A stretch of 64,000 nucleotides of DNA from Lentibacillus kapialis (GCF_014646635.1 NZ_BMNQ01000004.1:1-64000); one strand, 5' to 3'; shown: positions 40,013 through 48,244, numbered from the stretch's first letter. Program-made: numbers and translations. Notes: generated by a model from the sequence alone, not told the origin.

Positions 40013-40753
40013 TTAACCCTCCTTTTGTTCTTCTCTTTCAATAAGTGGAAAGATCCCTTGCTCTTTTAACAATGAGTAAATGAACAACCTTCCCTTTTGC
40101 GTCCATTTGGTTTGCACTCTGGATTTATCTGCATCAATTACATGTGTAGTAGTTTGTGTATAACCTTTGTCCTGGTGTTTTGCGTAAAGTAACCAGATAT
40201 CACCTTGTTTGTATTGAACACCTAGTTCATGAAGTAACTTATTCAGTTTAATAGCACTCATCCCATAGTCTTTAGCTATCTTTGATACAGATAGGAGTGA
40301 TTTATTTTGTAGTACCATGTCGTAATAAGAAGCTTTAGGCTGCAACTCATTATTTTGTTGAGTAAGAACAAGGTTTTGCGTCTCGAGCTGTTCAACTCGT
40401 TCATTGAGATAGTCCATTGCGCGTTTCATTACCATTTCTGGACTATTCCATTTGCGCTCAAGATCCAAGAAATATTGACGGGCTTGCTTACCTCTTTCGT
40501 TCCGTTGAAGCATGGAAATTTCTTTTGCCATATCAATGGTCAGGTGATGATCCATATATGTTGTTTCGTTACCTTGAGCTGTTGCTTTTTTTTGAGCAAT
40601 AGGTCTATAATCAAGGTTTTCATCAAATCCGTATTTCATCATTCTAGGAAACCAATCCTTATATGCTGTTTTAATCTCCAAAAAATCATGCAAATCACGG
40701 CCACTAACTAAGATGCGGTCTTTATCGTTGATGGTTGGAATTAATTCAGACAT
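40013..40753 (-). CDS. Phage antirepressor (AntA/AntB with KilAC domain)
   Basis: The 246-residue protein has an AntA/AntB N-terminal domain (ILVSGRDLHDFLEIKTAYKD, HHLTIDMAKEISMLQRNE), a coiled coil (RVEQLETQNLVLTQQNNEL) and a C-terminal KilAC domain (SVSKIAKDYGMSAIKLNKLL, YKQGDIWLLYAKHQDKGYTQ). Such proteins bind and inactivate phage repressors to favour the lytic route. It is transcribed away from the divergent DUF2513 gene. Spacing of about 50 bases with shared boxes suggests common control. Confidence 0.9.
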   Translation of the reverse strand: MSELIPTINDKDRILVSGRDLHDFLEIKTAYKDWFPRMMKYGFDENLDYRPIAQKKATAQGNETTYMDHHLTIDMAKEISMLQRNERGKQARQYFLDLERKWNSPEMVMKRAMDYLNERVEQLETQNLVLTQQNNELQPKASYYDMVLQNKSLLSVSKIAKDYGMSAIKLNKLLHELGVQYKQGDIWLLYAKHQDKGYTQTTTHVIDADKSRVQTKWTQKGRLFIYSLLKEQGIFPLIEREEQKEG

Positions 40754-40770
40754 TTTATCTCTCCTTTTTT

Positions 40771-40796
40771 GGTATAATATCCCTATAAGGGAGGTG
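40771..40796. promoter_or_regulatory. Divergent control region with palindrome
   Basis: A TATAAT box at 40772-40777 reads toward the DUF2513 gene. On the other strand a TTAACA/TTATAC pair spaced 17 reads toward the antirepressor gene. The palindrome TCCCTATAAGGGA (about 40780-40792) lies between and may be an operator. Confidence 0.45.
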
Positions 40797-40802
40797 TTAA
40801 TA

Positions 40803-41183
40803 TTGGAATTAAATCACGATTGTGTTCGATCAGTACTAATTGAGTTAGAAGATAAATTAACCCTGAACGGTCATATGCACTTGGCTCAATTGGAAAAAAC
40901 CGATACATTTAACACATACGGACATGACGTTTCTGTTTACGCTATCCTTAAACTTATTGAAATCGGCTATTTAAACGGAAATCATAAGAATGCCGATAAT
41001 GAGTTACACTTTTTGTCCGTTTCTTCTTTAACGTGGCAAGGACACGAATTTTTGGATAATATCAGAGACAATATTGTTTGGTCGAAAACAAAAGATGCTT
41101 CCAAAAAACTGTCCGGCAATGTTTCAATTACAATGCTTTCTCGCATAGCAAATAGTGTTCTTGATAAAATGTTAGGATTATGA
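40803..41183 (+). CDS. DUF2513 protein
   Basis: The start chosen is the TTG at 40803 behind GGGAGGTGTTAATA, giving 126 residues. ELNHDCVRSVLIELEDKL, HDVSVYAILKLIEIGYLNG and SSLTWQGHEFLDNIRDN are the DUF2513 signature. The family looks like a winged-helix protein and is common next to phage immunity genes. It is divergent from the antirepressor and convergent with the next gene. Likely a lysogeny-expressed regulator, but unproven. Confidence 0.72.
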   Translation: MELNHDCVRSVLIELEDKLTLNGHMHLAQLEKTDTFNTYGHDVSVYAILKLIEIGYLNGNHKNADNELHFLSVSSLTWQGHEFLDNIRDNIVWSKTKDASKKLSGNVSITMLSRIANSVLDKMLGL

Positions 41184-41402
41184 ATAACCCTCTTCTTTCA
41201 GGAACGTTGTAAACTTTTCCATGAACTCAGTGAATTTTTCCGGTGAATAATCCTTGCTGTAAAAATCAATTTCCAGAATCATTTTTGCGGGACTGAGAAG
41301 ATTTTCTGAATCAAAATAATTCGGGTTCTCAGTCCTGAAGTTGTTTATTAATACTTTAGTGTTTGCTTCACTATATTTATTTGGAGTATGATATTCTCCC
41401 AC
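41178..41402 (-). CDS. Hypothetical protein of the immunity region
   Basis: A 74-residue protein from a GTG at 41402 behind GAGGTG (VGEYHTPNKYSEANTKVLIN...). It ends AEKFT-like FTEFMEKFTTFLKEEGYS, convergent with the DUF2513 gene (six-base overlap). It is first downstream of the leftward promoter at 41738-41766, after a leader of over 300 bases. Unknown function. Confidence 0.5.
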   Translation of the reverse strand: MGEYHTPNKYSEANTKVLINNFRTENPNYFDSENLLSPAKMILEIDFYSKDYSPEKFTEFMEKFTTFLKEEGYS

Positions 41403-41577
41403 TCCTCTCACCTCTTTTCCTCCACTCACACCCAAGCATCAAGATTTGAAGTCTTGGCGTTACCTATTGGCGCTGCTTAGGATTTAAACGATCCATCGTC
41501 GCATGCTCCGCTCGTTCAAATATTGATACTCAGGTGCGAATAGTTTTTATAATTAAGCTACAAAACTAGCTAACTGT
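41403..41577. other. Non-coding leader in the immunity region
   Basis: No credible ORF on either strand. It contains a short hairpin (CAAGA...TCTTG, about 41439-41455). With 41608-41737, also gene-free, it would form the leader of the leftward early transcript. A regulatory RNA is possible but not shown. Confidence 0.35.
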
Positions 41578-41578
41578 A

Positions 41579-41607
41579 TTGACAAAAAATATCCAATAGT
41601 ATACTAT
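41579..41607 (+). promoter_or_regulatory. Rightward promoter with an embedded operator copy
   Basis: TTGACA (41579-41584) and TACTAT (41602-41607) are spaced 17. The spacer holds TATCCAATAGTAT (41590-41602), the first of three matches to TATCCAAnnGTAT. It points toward the repressor gene through a 217-base leader, and would be blocked when the operator is occupied. Confidence 0.6.
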
Positions 41608-41737
41608 TAAAGCATAGCTAAATAAGACTTAAAAAAAGCCTGTAACAATACATTTTTCTGCTCCCCAGCGTCAAAATTGTATTTTTTGTAGGTTGTGTTT
41701 TTGTTATCTTTTAGCTGATTAAGTAGCTTATGTGAAT

Positions 41738-41766
41738 ATAATAATACAGTTGGATACTTTAGTCAA
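41738..41766 (-). promoter_or_regulatory. Leftward early promoter with an embedded operator copy
   Basis: On the minus strand TTGACT (41766-41761) and TATTAT (41743-41738) are spaced 17. Between them lies the second operator match (41744-41756, reading TATCCAACTGTAT on the minus strand). Repressor binding here would switch off the early operon. Confidence 0.65.
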
Positions 41767-41774
41767 CCATTTAT

Positions 41775-41790
41775 TATCCAAAAGTATAAT
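41775..41790 (+). promoter_or_regulatory. Third operator copy overlapping the repressor gene's own -10 box
   Basis: TATCCAAAAGTAT (41775-41787) matches the other two sites and overlaps TATAAT (41785-41790), whose weak -35 (GTCAAC, 41762-41767) overlaps the leftward promoter. This would allow autoregulation of the repressor, as in lambda-type switches. Confidence 0.55.
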
Positions 41791-41824
41791 TTATTTTCTA
41801 TAAGCGGATAGGAAGGTTGAAATT

Positions 41825-42247
41825 ATGCTATTTGAAAGGGTTAAAGAATTAGCGGAACAACGAGGCGAGAATTTAAAAACAGTAGCTCAAAAACTCGGGT
41901 TTAGCGAAAATGCTTTTTATAAATGGAAAAAACAAAGCCCGAAATCAGAAACATTAGAACTCACGGCCGATTACTTCGACGTATCCACTGATTATCTTCT
42001 CGGCCGAACAGACAAAAAACGATATTATGATCTAACCGAAGAAGATGAAAAGGACATTCAAAATGAATTGCAACGAATGATTGATAGTATGAATAATAAA
42101 TCCGGTTTCGCTGCAGCAGACGGTAGTACTATGGATGAATTAAGTGAAGAAGACAAAGAATTATTACTGGCATCCTTAGAACAGTCACTACGCATAGCTA
42201 AAAGAGTTGCTAAACAGAAATTCACGCCTAAAAAATATAGAGATTAG
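41825..42247 (+). CDS. CI-like phage repressor (XRE family)
   Basis: The 140-residue protein has an N-terminal HTH (LKTVAQKLGFSENAFYKWKKQS) and the usual DYLLGRTDKK end of that domain. A short acidic helical C-terminus follows, without an S24 self-cleavage domain. With the ImmA-like peptidase encoded 11 bases downstream it fits the ICEBs1 ImmR/ImmA pattern, in which the peptidase removes the repressor to induce the element. It probably binds the TATCCAAnnGTAT sites upstream. Confidence 0.88.
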   Translation: MLFERVKELAEQRGENLKTVAQKLGFSENAFYKWKKQSPKSETLELTADYFDVSTDYLLGRTDKKRYYDLTEEDEKDIQNELQRMIDSMNNKSGFAAADGSTMDELSEEDKELLLASLEQSLRIAKRVAKQKFTPKKYRD

Positions 42248-42258
42248 GAGTGCGATGG

Positions 42259-42675
42259 ATGAATATTAAAAGGAAGGTCGGTCAATTAGTTAAAAAACAT
42301 GGTACGAATAACCCCTTTGTAATTGCAAAGGAAAAAGGTATATTAATAAGAAGACTCCCTTTAGGAAGTTTATTAGGTTACCATACAAGAAAGTGTCGTG
42401 TATCCATCATTCACATCAATGAAGATTCATCTCAAGAAGAACAATTATTCACATGCTGTCACGAATTAGGACATGCTGTTCTGCACCCAGAAGTAAATAC
42501 GTCTTTTCTAAAGTCACATACTTATTACTCAACGGATAAGATTGAACAGGAGGCAAATCTATTTGCGGTTGAACTTTTGTTTCAACAAGGAGGTGGTCAA
42601 TCTATCACCATTAAAGAAGCCATTGAACAATATGGTATACCAGAACAACTTCTCATTAAAATTTTTTATCATTAA
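42259..42675 (+). CDS. ImmA/IrrE metallopeptidase (antirepressor protease)
   Basis: From the ATG at 42259 (AGGAG eight bases upstream) the product is 138 residues, with the zinc motif HELGH at 68-72 (CCHELGHAVLHPEVN) and a downstream Glu-containing helix (EQEANLFAVELL). It is expected to cleave the adjacent repressor on induction. Position repressor-peptidase-integrase is typical of Bacillus prophages and ICEs. Confidence 0.88.
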   Translation: MNIKRKVGQLVKKHGTNNPFVIAKEKGILIRRLPLGSLLGYHTRKCRVSIIHINEDSSQEEQLFTCCHELGHAVLHPEVNTSFLKSHTYYSTDKIEQEANLFAVELLFQQGGGQSITIKEAIEQYGIPEQLLIKIFYH

Positions 42676-42708
42676 GATGGAACATATATTCTTACTAGGA
42701 GGGGTAAC

Positions 42709-43845
42709 ATGCAAGGCGGAGTTCGCAAACGCTATGGATCCTGGTATTATTATTTCGACCTAAGCACCGTAGACGGTAAGCGCAAACGAATTGAACGGAA
42801 AACAAGTGCGTCGACTAAAACAGAAGCTGAAAAGGTGCTACGAAAAAAACTTGCCGAATATGATAATGAGGGCGTTTTCTTTGAACCGTCTGATACTTCC
42901 GTTCATGACTATTTTCAATTCTGGATTGAAGAATATGTAGAGATCAATCTGAAATACTATACGGTCATGAATTATAAAGGTATAGTCAAAAACCACATTA
43001 ACCCTGCTTTGGGCGATTTGAAACTACGTTCATTAACGCCAGAAACACTGCAAAAATTTATTAATGATAAGCATCGGGCGGGGTTTAAACATAGGACGTT
43101 ATCTTTAATCCGAGCTGTGCTGCAACGTTCGCTGAAACAAGCTGTATTTCCTTACCAATTATTAAAAGATAATCCGATGCAGTATGTGGAGCTCCCCAGG
43201 CAGGAACAAAGAAAGCCCACACGGGATGATTTAAAAATATTGGACATGCAGTCCATCAAAAAAATTACAAGCCATCTGACAGAAGATAATACACTTTACT
43301 TGCCGTTTCACATCGGTTTAAATACCGGCGCAAGGTCAGGAGAAGTGTGTGCTTTGAAGTGGTCCAGCGTGGACTTAAATAAGGGTATGATTAAAATAGA
43401 CAGCACGATGGTAGATCATGGGGGTAGGTGGGATGTAGATTCACCTAAAACTGCGTCATCTTATCGTGATATCAAAATAGGTGATACGCTCATTAATATC
43501 CTGAAACGTCACAAAACATGGCAGAAGCAAAACAAATTAAAGTACGGTGAGTTTTACTTTGATAGTGATTTTGTCTGTACAAAAGAAAATGGGCAGTTCA
43601 TAACACCTACCCACATTAAATATTACGTTAAAAAGATGAATAAACAATTAGGCATCAACATGCATTTCCATGGATTAAGGCACACCCATGCCACTTTATT
43701 GCTAGAACAGGGTGCTCCTGTTAAAGATATACAGAAGCGGTTAGGGCATAAGAAAACCAGCCTTACATTAGATACCTATTCACATCTTACAGAAAAAATG
43801 AGTAATCAAACCGTGGATATTTTTGAAAACCTTATGAATGAATAA
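42709..43845 (+). CDS. int: Tyrosine-type phage integrase
   Basis: The 378-residue recombinase has an N-terminal AP2-like arm-binding domain (VRKRYGSWYYYFDLSTVDGKR), a SAM-like core-binding domain (about 60-160) and a catalytic domain. The active set is Arg209 (NTGARSGE), Lys247, His321/Arg324 (HGLRHTHA), His347 (RLGHKK) and Tyr357 (DTYSHL). It catalyses integration and excision. AGGAGGGG precedes the ATG. Inverted and direct GGTGGC boxes begin three bases after the stop and are probable arm sites. Confidence 0.95.
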   Translation: MQGGVRKRYGSWYYYFDLSTVDGKRKRIERKTSASTKTEAEKVLRKKLAEYDNEGVFFEPSDTSVHDYFQFWIEEYVEINLKYYTVMNYKGIVKNHINPALGDLKLRSLTPETLQKFINDKHRAGFKHRTLSLIRAVLQRSLKQAVFPYQLLKDNPMQYVELPRQEQRKPTRDDLKILDMQSIKKITSHLTEDNTLYLPFHIGLNTGARSGEVCALKWSSVDLNKGMIKIDSTMVDHGGRWDVDSPKTASSYRDIKIGDTLINILKRHKTWQKQNKLKYGEFYFDSDFVCTKENGQFITPTHIKYYVKKMNKQLGINMHFHGLRHTHATLLLEQGAPVKDIQKRLGHKKTSLTLDTYSHLTEKMSNQTVDIFENLMNE

Positions 43846-43847
43846 CT

Positions 43848-43875
43848 GCCACCCAAAATTCAATTACGGTGGCAG
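43848..43875. repeat. Inverted GGTGGCAG boxes after the integrase gene
   Basis: CTGCCACC (43848-43855) is the reverse complement of GGTGGCAG at 43868-43875. It could form an eight-pair hairpin that ends the integrase transcript, and it matches the units in the end repeats, so it is probably an integrase arm site. Confidence 0.6.
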
Positions 43876-43888
43876 GACGGTGGCAGAA
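43864..43888 (+). repeat. Right-end direct repeat (attR or integrase arm site)
   Basis: This copy matches 236-260 at 24 of 25 positions and contains GGTGGCAGGACGGTGGCAG. It lies 19 bases after the integrase stop. Host-type sequence (promoter and permease gene) begins soon after. Confidence 0.7.
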
Positions 43889-43904
43889 AGCTTATTTTCA
43901 ACTT

Positions 43905-43931
43905 TTAAAACCCTCATAAACACTGATATGA
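43905..43931 (-). repeat. Right inverted copy of the 155-186 sequence
   Basis: On the plus strand this reads AACCCTCATAAACACTGATATGAT; its reverse complement shares 15 exact bases (ATCATATCAGTGTTT) with 157-171 at the left end. It lies between the end repeat and the permease promoter. Confidence 0.5.
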
Positions 43932-43960
43932 TTGACTTCTTTGTAAAACACCTCTATAAT
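43932..43960 (+). promoter_or_regulatory. Sigma-A promoter of the purine permease gene
   Basis: TTGACT (43932-43937) and TATAAT (43955-43960) are spaced 17 bases and lie 76 bases before the ATG. No purine riboswitch or PurR-box pattern is visible between promoter and gene. The prophage ends about 44 bases upstream, so the promoter is intact. Confidence 0.7.
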
Positions 43961-44035
43961 AATCACTTGTGGATTGTACGTTTAAATCATGTATGATCGG
44001 GCGGGAGAGGGGCAGTAAAATAATGGTGACATCAT

Positions 44036-45316
44036 ATGTCCTATCAAGACAGCATGACGTTTCAGGATACCGGCAGAAAGTGGCGTACTGAAATAATTGC
44101 CGGCTTAATCGGTTATCTAACAACATTCTATATTGTGGTAGTGAATGGCACGATTCTCAGTGAAACGGGTATATCATTGGAAAGCGGCATGATCGCAACA
44201 ATCCTTGCGAGTTTTGCCGGTACCACTCTGATGGGCTTATACGCGAAATTGCCATTAATCATCATTCCGGGTATGGGCATTAATGCATTGTTTGCCTATT
44301 CAATTGTTGAAAGTGCCGGTCTTTCATTCCAGGAAGCTTTAGCGGTTGTTCTTGTCGCTTCTATACTTTTTCTTATTACAACGTTCACAAAATTGGGATC
44401 GTTATTAAAAGCGGCTATCCCTGAATCGTTAAAGCATGCCATTACCGTTGGGCTTGGCTTTTTTCTGATTCTAATCGGTCTGGAAAAAAGCAGCCTTATT
44501 GTCAGCGGAGAACAAACGATTATTGCCATTGGAGATTTTACGTCACCTGTATTCATTGTCAGTTTGCTGACCTTATTTATTGCGATATTTTTATTTATGA
44601 AAAATATACCGGCAAATTTCCTATTCACAATGGTTGCCGGAACAATTCTCGCTTTTATATTCGGGGTGGATCCAACAGGGAAATCGATTCATTTGAATAT
44701 GGATCATATACTGTTTTTCCCTTCATTTGCAGCCGCAGATGATCTGGATTTTTGGTTGGCTGTTTTTCCCTTAACCATCATTCTTATATTTGAGAACATG
44801 GGGATATTGCACGGACAACTCCACATGCTGAAACGGCAAAATAGTTACAGCAAGGCTTACAAGGTCACTGCCTGTTCAGCATTATTGAGTGCATTCTTTG
44901 GGACGTCACCAACCGTTTCAGCAGCTGAGAATACAGCTATTATCGCTTCTAATGGCAAAACTGGAAGAACCGCTGTCACAGCAGGACTATTATTTTTGGC
45001 AACATTATTAATCATTCCATGGATATCCATGATACCCAGTATGGCCATCAGCCCGATTTTAATTATCGTTGGTGTATTGATGGCACAAAATCTCCGGAAT
45101 GTTCCGCTGGACGATATGTCAGAAGCACTGCCGGCATTTTTGATTGTTGCGATGATACCATTCACGTACAGTATTGCTGACGGCATGGCGTTCGGGTTCA
45201 TCGCCTATCCGATTGTGAAAATCGCGATGGGCAGGCAGAAAGATCTCTCAGGAATACTCGTGGTTATTTCCGGTTTGTTCCTGTTCCATTTTGTCATGAA
45301 AATTATCGGGATTTAA
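44036..45316 (+). CDS. NCS2 family purine (guanine/hypoxanthine-type) permease
   Basis: The 426-residue protein has about twelve hydrophobic helices and AzgA-like NCS2 motifs: AGLIGYLTTFYIVVVNGTIL, GMGINALFAYSIVE, IILIFENMGILHGQ and LSAFFGTSPTVSAAENTA. Members take up purine bases by proton symport. Which base is used cannot be told. Its place directly right of the prophage shows the right host junction. Confidence 0.9.
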   Translation: MSYQDSMTFQDTGRKWRTEIIAGLIGYLTTFYIVVVNGTILSETGISLESGMIATILASFAGTTLMGLYAKLPLIIIPGMGINALFAYSIVESAGLSFQEALAVVLVASILFLITTFTKLGSLLKAAIPESLKHAITVGLGFFLILIGLEKSSLIVSGEQTIIAIGDFTSPVFIVSLLTLFIAIFLFMKNIPANFLFTMVAGTILAFIFGVDPTGKSIHLNMDHILFFPSFAAADDLDFWLAVFPLTIILIFENMGILHGQLHMLKRQNSYSKAYKVTACSALLSAFFGTSPTVSAAENTAIIASNGKTGRTAVTAGLLFLATLLIIPWISMIPSMAISPILIIVGVLMAQNLRNVPLDDMSEALPAFLIVAMIPFTYSIADGMAFGFIAYPIVKIAMGRQKDLSGILVVISGLFLFHFVMKIIGI

Positions 45317-45352
45317 AAATGGCCCCCTTTAGAGCACAAGGGGGCCATTTTT
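45316..45352 (+). terminator. Strong terminator after the permease gene
   Basis: AAAAATGGCCCCCTT and AAGGGGGCCATTTTT form a perfect 15-pair stem with a short loop. The symmetry lets it work in both directions. Confidence 0.85.
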
Positions 45353-45362
45353 AACCTTCTAA

Positions 45363-45447
45363 TAACGTCAGAAAGTATAAATTATGGATGACCTTATAAA
45401 AAACTTCGGCACCCGCTATAAGACGTGGCGAATGCCGAGTTTTCTAA
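45363..45447 (+). repeat. 85-nt repeat element, copy 1
   Basis: This sequence starts TAACGTCAGAAAGTATAAAT and ends in a palindromic part (CTTCGGCA...TGCCGAG plus TTTTCT). A very similar copy lies in inverted orientation at 61009-61096. It touches the fakA stop codon, and its hairpin would end fakA transcription. It looks like a dispersed, non-coding family (REP/bcr-like). Confidence 0.8.
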
Positions 45448-47109
45448 CTACTCAACTGCAAAAATAAACGAATAAATCGGCTGATTACCTTCGTGAACTT
45501 CTATTTCAACGTCCTCGTATTCATCCTCAATATATTTCTTGATTGCTTCCACATCTTCATCACTGGCGTCTTCACCTTGTAATATGGTAAGGATCTCAGC
45601 ATCCCTTGTAATCATTTCAGCAAGCAGCGCTTTAACGGTTTCGATTTTATCCTGACTTGTAGCTTTAATCGATCCATCTGCCAATCCCATGAAATGATCT
45701 TTTTCAATCTGCATACCATCGATTGTCGTATCGCGGACCGCATATGTAACCTGTCCTGTTTTAACTTCGTTGCCGGCAGCTTCCATCAATTGACGATTCT
45801 TATCAATAGGAGTTTCCGGATGGAATGCCAAGAGCGCGCTTATACCTTGTGGAATAGTTTTGGTCGGTACAACCGCGGCATTCACCCCAGCTAGTTCTGC
45901 CGCTTGTTCAGCTGCCATGACAATATTTTTATTGTTCGGCAAAATCAGGACATTACGTGCATTTGCTTCCTCAATTGCACTTGCGATATCCTGAGTGCTG
46001 GGATTCATCGTTTGTCCGCCTTCGATGACAACTGAAGCTCCAAGACTTTCAAACAGTTCTTTAATTCCGGACCCCATTGCCACAGTCACGATCGCATATT
46101 CAGTTTTTTCTTTTTGTGCCGTGTTTTTATTTTCACCAATAATAGCTGTATGTTGATCCCGCATATTTTCAATTTTCATATTGGTTAAGGCGCCATAACG
46201 CTGTCCAAGTGTCATCACTTCGCCCGGATATTCCGCATGGATGTGAATTTTGACAAAGTCATCATCCGAAACCACTAGAAGGGAATCACCGTATGCATTT
46301 AGTTCGTTACGGAACGTCTCTTCATTAAACGGATGTTTTTCCAGCTTGTCCGGTTCAAATCTGACCATAAATTCTGTACAATACCCATACTCGATTTCAG
46401 CAGTGTCCATGAAGTCCTGGGCGATTTTATGATGCTCAGCATTGACCATTTCATCCATTTCAATGTCATCTGTATCTGACTCGGGAACGTCTTCACCTTT
46501 CAATGCCGCCAGAAATCCTTCATAAATCGTGACAAGCCCTTGACCCCCGGAATCGACCACACCTACTTCTTTCAACACAGGTAATAGGTCAGGCGTGCGT
46601 TTCAGTGATGCCTTTGCTTCTTTAACAACCTTATCCATTATAGCGATTATATCCTTTTCGGATTCCGCTGTAGAAACAGCTGTTTTAGCTGCATCATTGG
46701 CAACGGTCAAAATAGTCCCTTCAACTGGTTTCATAACCGCTTTATAAGCTGTGTTCACGCCGCTGTTAAAGGCCTCGGCCAAATCTGTGGCTGACAATGA
46801 TTGCTTCTGCTCCATCCCTTTTGCAAACCCGCGAAACAACTGGGACAAGATTACGCCGGAGTTCCCGCGCGCACCCATAAGCAGTCCTTTTGAAAAAGCG
46901 CCGGCGACCTCTGAAATATGTTCACTGTTTAATTTTTTGACTTCATCCGCTCCGGAAGTGATTGATAAATTCATATTCGTGCCGGTATCACCGTCCGGAA
47001 CGGGAAAAACATTTAAAGTATCTATTTTTTCGGCATTGTTTTTCAAATGGTGCGCACCTGAAAGTATCATTTGCGTCAACATCGCACCATTTAGCGTTTC
47101 TAATGTCAC
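45448..47109 (-). CDS. fakA: Fatty acid kinase catalytic subunit (DAK2 domain)
   Basis: From the GTG at 47109 (GGAGG eight bases upstream) the product is 553 residues, the same length as B. subtilis YloV. The N-terminal DhaL/Dak2 ATP domain shows NVFPVPDGDTGTNMNLSI and LLMGARGNSGVILSQ. A middle FakA domain (about 215-340) and a C-terminal DegV-like domain follow. It phosphorylates fatty acids bound to FakB for phospholipid synthesis. It lies after the asp23 gene as in B. subtilis. Confidence 0.93.
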   Translation of the reverse strand: MTLETLNGAMLTQMILSGAHHLKNNAEKIDTLNVFPVPDGDTGTNMNLSITSGADEVKKLNSEHISEVAGAFSKGLLMGARGNSGVILSQLFRGFAKGMEQKQSLSATDLAEAFNSGVNTAYKAVMKPVEGTILTVANDAAKTAVSTAESEKDIIAIMDKVVKEAKASLKRTPDLLPVLKEVGVVDSGGQGLVTIYEGFLAALKGEDVPESDTDDIEMDEMVNAEHHKIAQDFMDTAEIEYGYCTEFMVRFEPDKLEKHPFNEETFRNELNAYGDSLLVVSDDDFVKIHIHAEYPGEVMTLGQRYGALTNMKIENMRDQHTAIIGENKNTAQKEKTEYAIVTVAMGSGIKELFESLGASVVIEGGQTMNPSTQDIASAIEEANARNVLILPNNKNIVMAAEQAAELAGVNAAVVPTKTIPQGISALLAFHPETPIDKNRQLMEAAGNEVKTGQVTYAVRDTTIDGMQIEKDHFMGLADGSIKATSQDKIETVKALLAEMITRDAEILTILQGEDASDEDVEAIKKYIEDEYEDVEIEVHEGNQPIYSFIFAVE

Positions 47110-47169
47110 AATACTTTCCTCCCTCATAACAGCAATAAGCAATAAAGGGGTTATTCCACGTTACTGTGC

Positions 47170-47532
47170 TTATTCTTTAGCAACCCGAACACCCTGAATA
47201 TAAATATTCACCGAATCAATTTCAAGTCCCAGCGATTTGCTAAGTGTATATTTCACTTGAGATTGCACATTATGCGCAACTTCTGAAATTTTTGTCCCAT
47301 AACTGACAATGATATACATATCAATATGAAGGTGGGTTTCCTCTTGTCTGACAATAACACCTTTTGAGAAGTTTTCTTTCCTAAGAATCTCAGCGATACC
47401 GTCCCTTATTTGGCTTTTCGATGCCATGCCGACAATACCGTAGCATTCAACGGCTGCACCCCCCGCAATTGTAGATATCACTTCATTTGTTATGGTTACC
47501 TGACCATCGTTGGTATTCAGTTCTATGGACAT
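47170..47532 (-). CDS. Asp23/Gls24 family envelope stress protein (YloU-like)
   Basis: The 120-residue protein (TNDGQVTITNEVISTIAGGAA, VECYGIVGMASKS, LHIDMYIIVSYGTKISEVA) is a full-length Asp23 domain. The family is membrane-associated through partners and linked to envelope stress. It is directly upstream of fakA, a conserved pairing. AAAGGAGG precedes the ATG. Confidence 0.9.
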   Translation of the reverse strand: MSIELNTNDGQVTITNEVISTIAGGAAVECYGIVGMASKSQIRDGIAEILRKENFSKGVIVRQEETHLHIDMYIIVSYGTKISEVAHNVQSQVKYTLSKSLGLEIDSVNIYIQGVRVAKE

Positions 47533-48002
47533 TATGATCCTCCTTTAACATCACACTCATTATCGGGTGTTCTTCAAAAAATCCAGTTAAAAATAACCCA
47601 TTAAATTTCAGCATGAACCTTATACCACTCAAGCGCCTGAATGCACATTCCATTCACAGGCGCCATCGTTTTGCATCCCCGGATCGTCATTATTTTGAAC
47701 ACATATTATAGGGTTATTTTACTATAACCCTGCATTTATGGAAAGTATTTACGTATTTGCCTCTTATAACAATGGATGATTAGCTTTGTTCTGTCAAGGA
47801 ATTTTTCTTTATCCTGTATATCATCAGCACCCGGAAAACAGCTCATAATATACTGAAAGTAGTATACGAGCTGTGTTCCATGCAGATTCTGTAAAGCCCT
47901 TTGCTATACTACAGGCTTGCATGCCAGTAATTGCATTGCGGGAACAATTATGATAAATTGGATAAGTAATTGCAGGAAACAGTTTAATCAGGAGGGATTA
48001 CA
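47533..48002. promoter_or_regulatory. Divergent intergenic region of asp23 and rpmB with inverted repeats
   Basis: No ORF is visible in these 470 bases. Inverted repeats are GCGCCTGAATG/CATTCACAGGCGC (about 47633-47664), AGGGTTA/TAACCCT (about 47711-47732) and ACAGCTC/GAGCTGT (about 47839-47876). A TATAAT box reads left toward asp23 near 47705-47711. The last hairpin could be a leader or attenuator for rpmB; no known ribosomal-protein leader is recognised. Confidence 0.4.
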
Positions 48003-48191
48003 ATGGCTAGAAAATGTACCGTGACCGGACGTCAAACCCGCACCGGAAACAATCGTTCGCACGCTATGAATGCAAATAAACGCAATTGGAAAGCTAATGT
48101 ACAAAAAGTCCGTATTATGGTAGACGGCAAGCCAAAACGTGTTTATGTGTCTGCCCGCGCCCTAAAATCAGGCAAAGTACAACGTGTTTAA
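48003..48191 (+). CDS. rpmB: 50S ribosomal protein L28
   Basis: The 62-residue basic protein ([40 protein letters not shown]) is a clear L28. It lacks the CxxC zinc pairs present in some L28 forms; only one Cys is at position 5. It lies divergent between spoVM and asp23, as in Bacillus. AGGAGG precedes the ATG. Confidence 0.97.
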   Translation: MARKCTVTGRQTRTGNNRSHAMNANKRNWKANVQKVRIMVDGKPKRVYVSARALKSGKVQRV

Positions 48192-48213
48192 TAATACTAA
48201 TTAGCGTATGACT

Positions 48214-48244
48214 AAAAGCATCCTTTATAGGGATGCTTTTTTAT
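48214..48244 (+). terminator. Terminator after rpmB
   Basis: AAAAGCATCC and GGATGCTTTT form a ten-pair stem with a TTTATA loop, followed by more T. Confidence 0.85.

Noticed and set aside
41430-41530. tRNA-like pieces (CAAGATTTGAAGTCTTG stem-loop, GGAT...ATCC stem)
   Set aside because: The five-pair hairpin resembles an anticodon arm, but no D arm, T-loop consensus or acceptor stem can be placed around it.
43889-44035. Purine riboswitch before the NCS2 permease gene
   Set aside because: The conserved purine aptamer core and P2/P3 loop sequences are absent; only a sigma-A promoter is seen.
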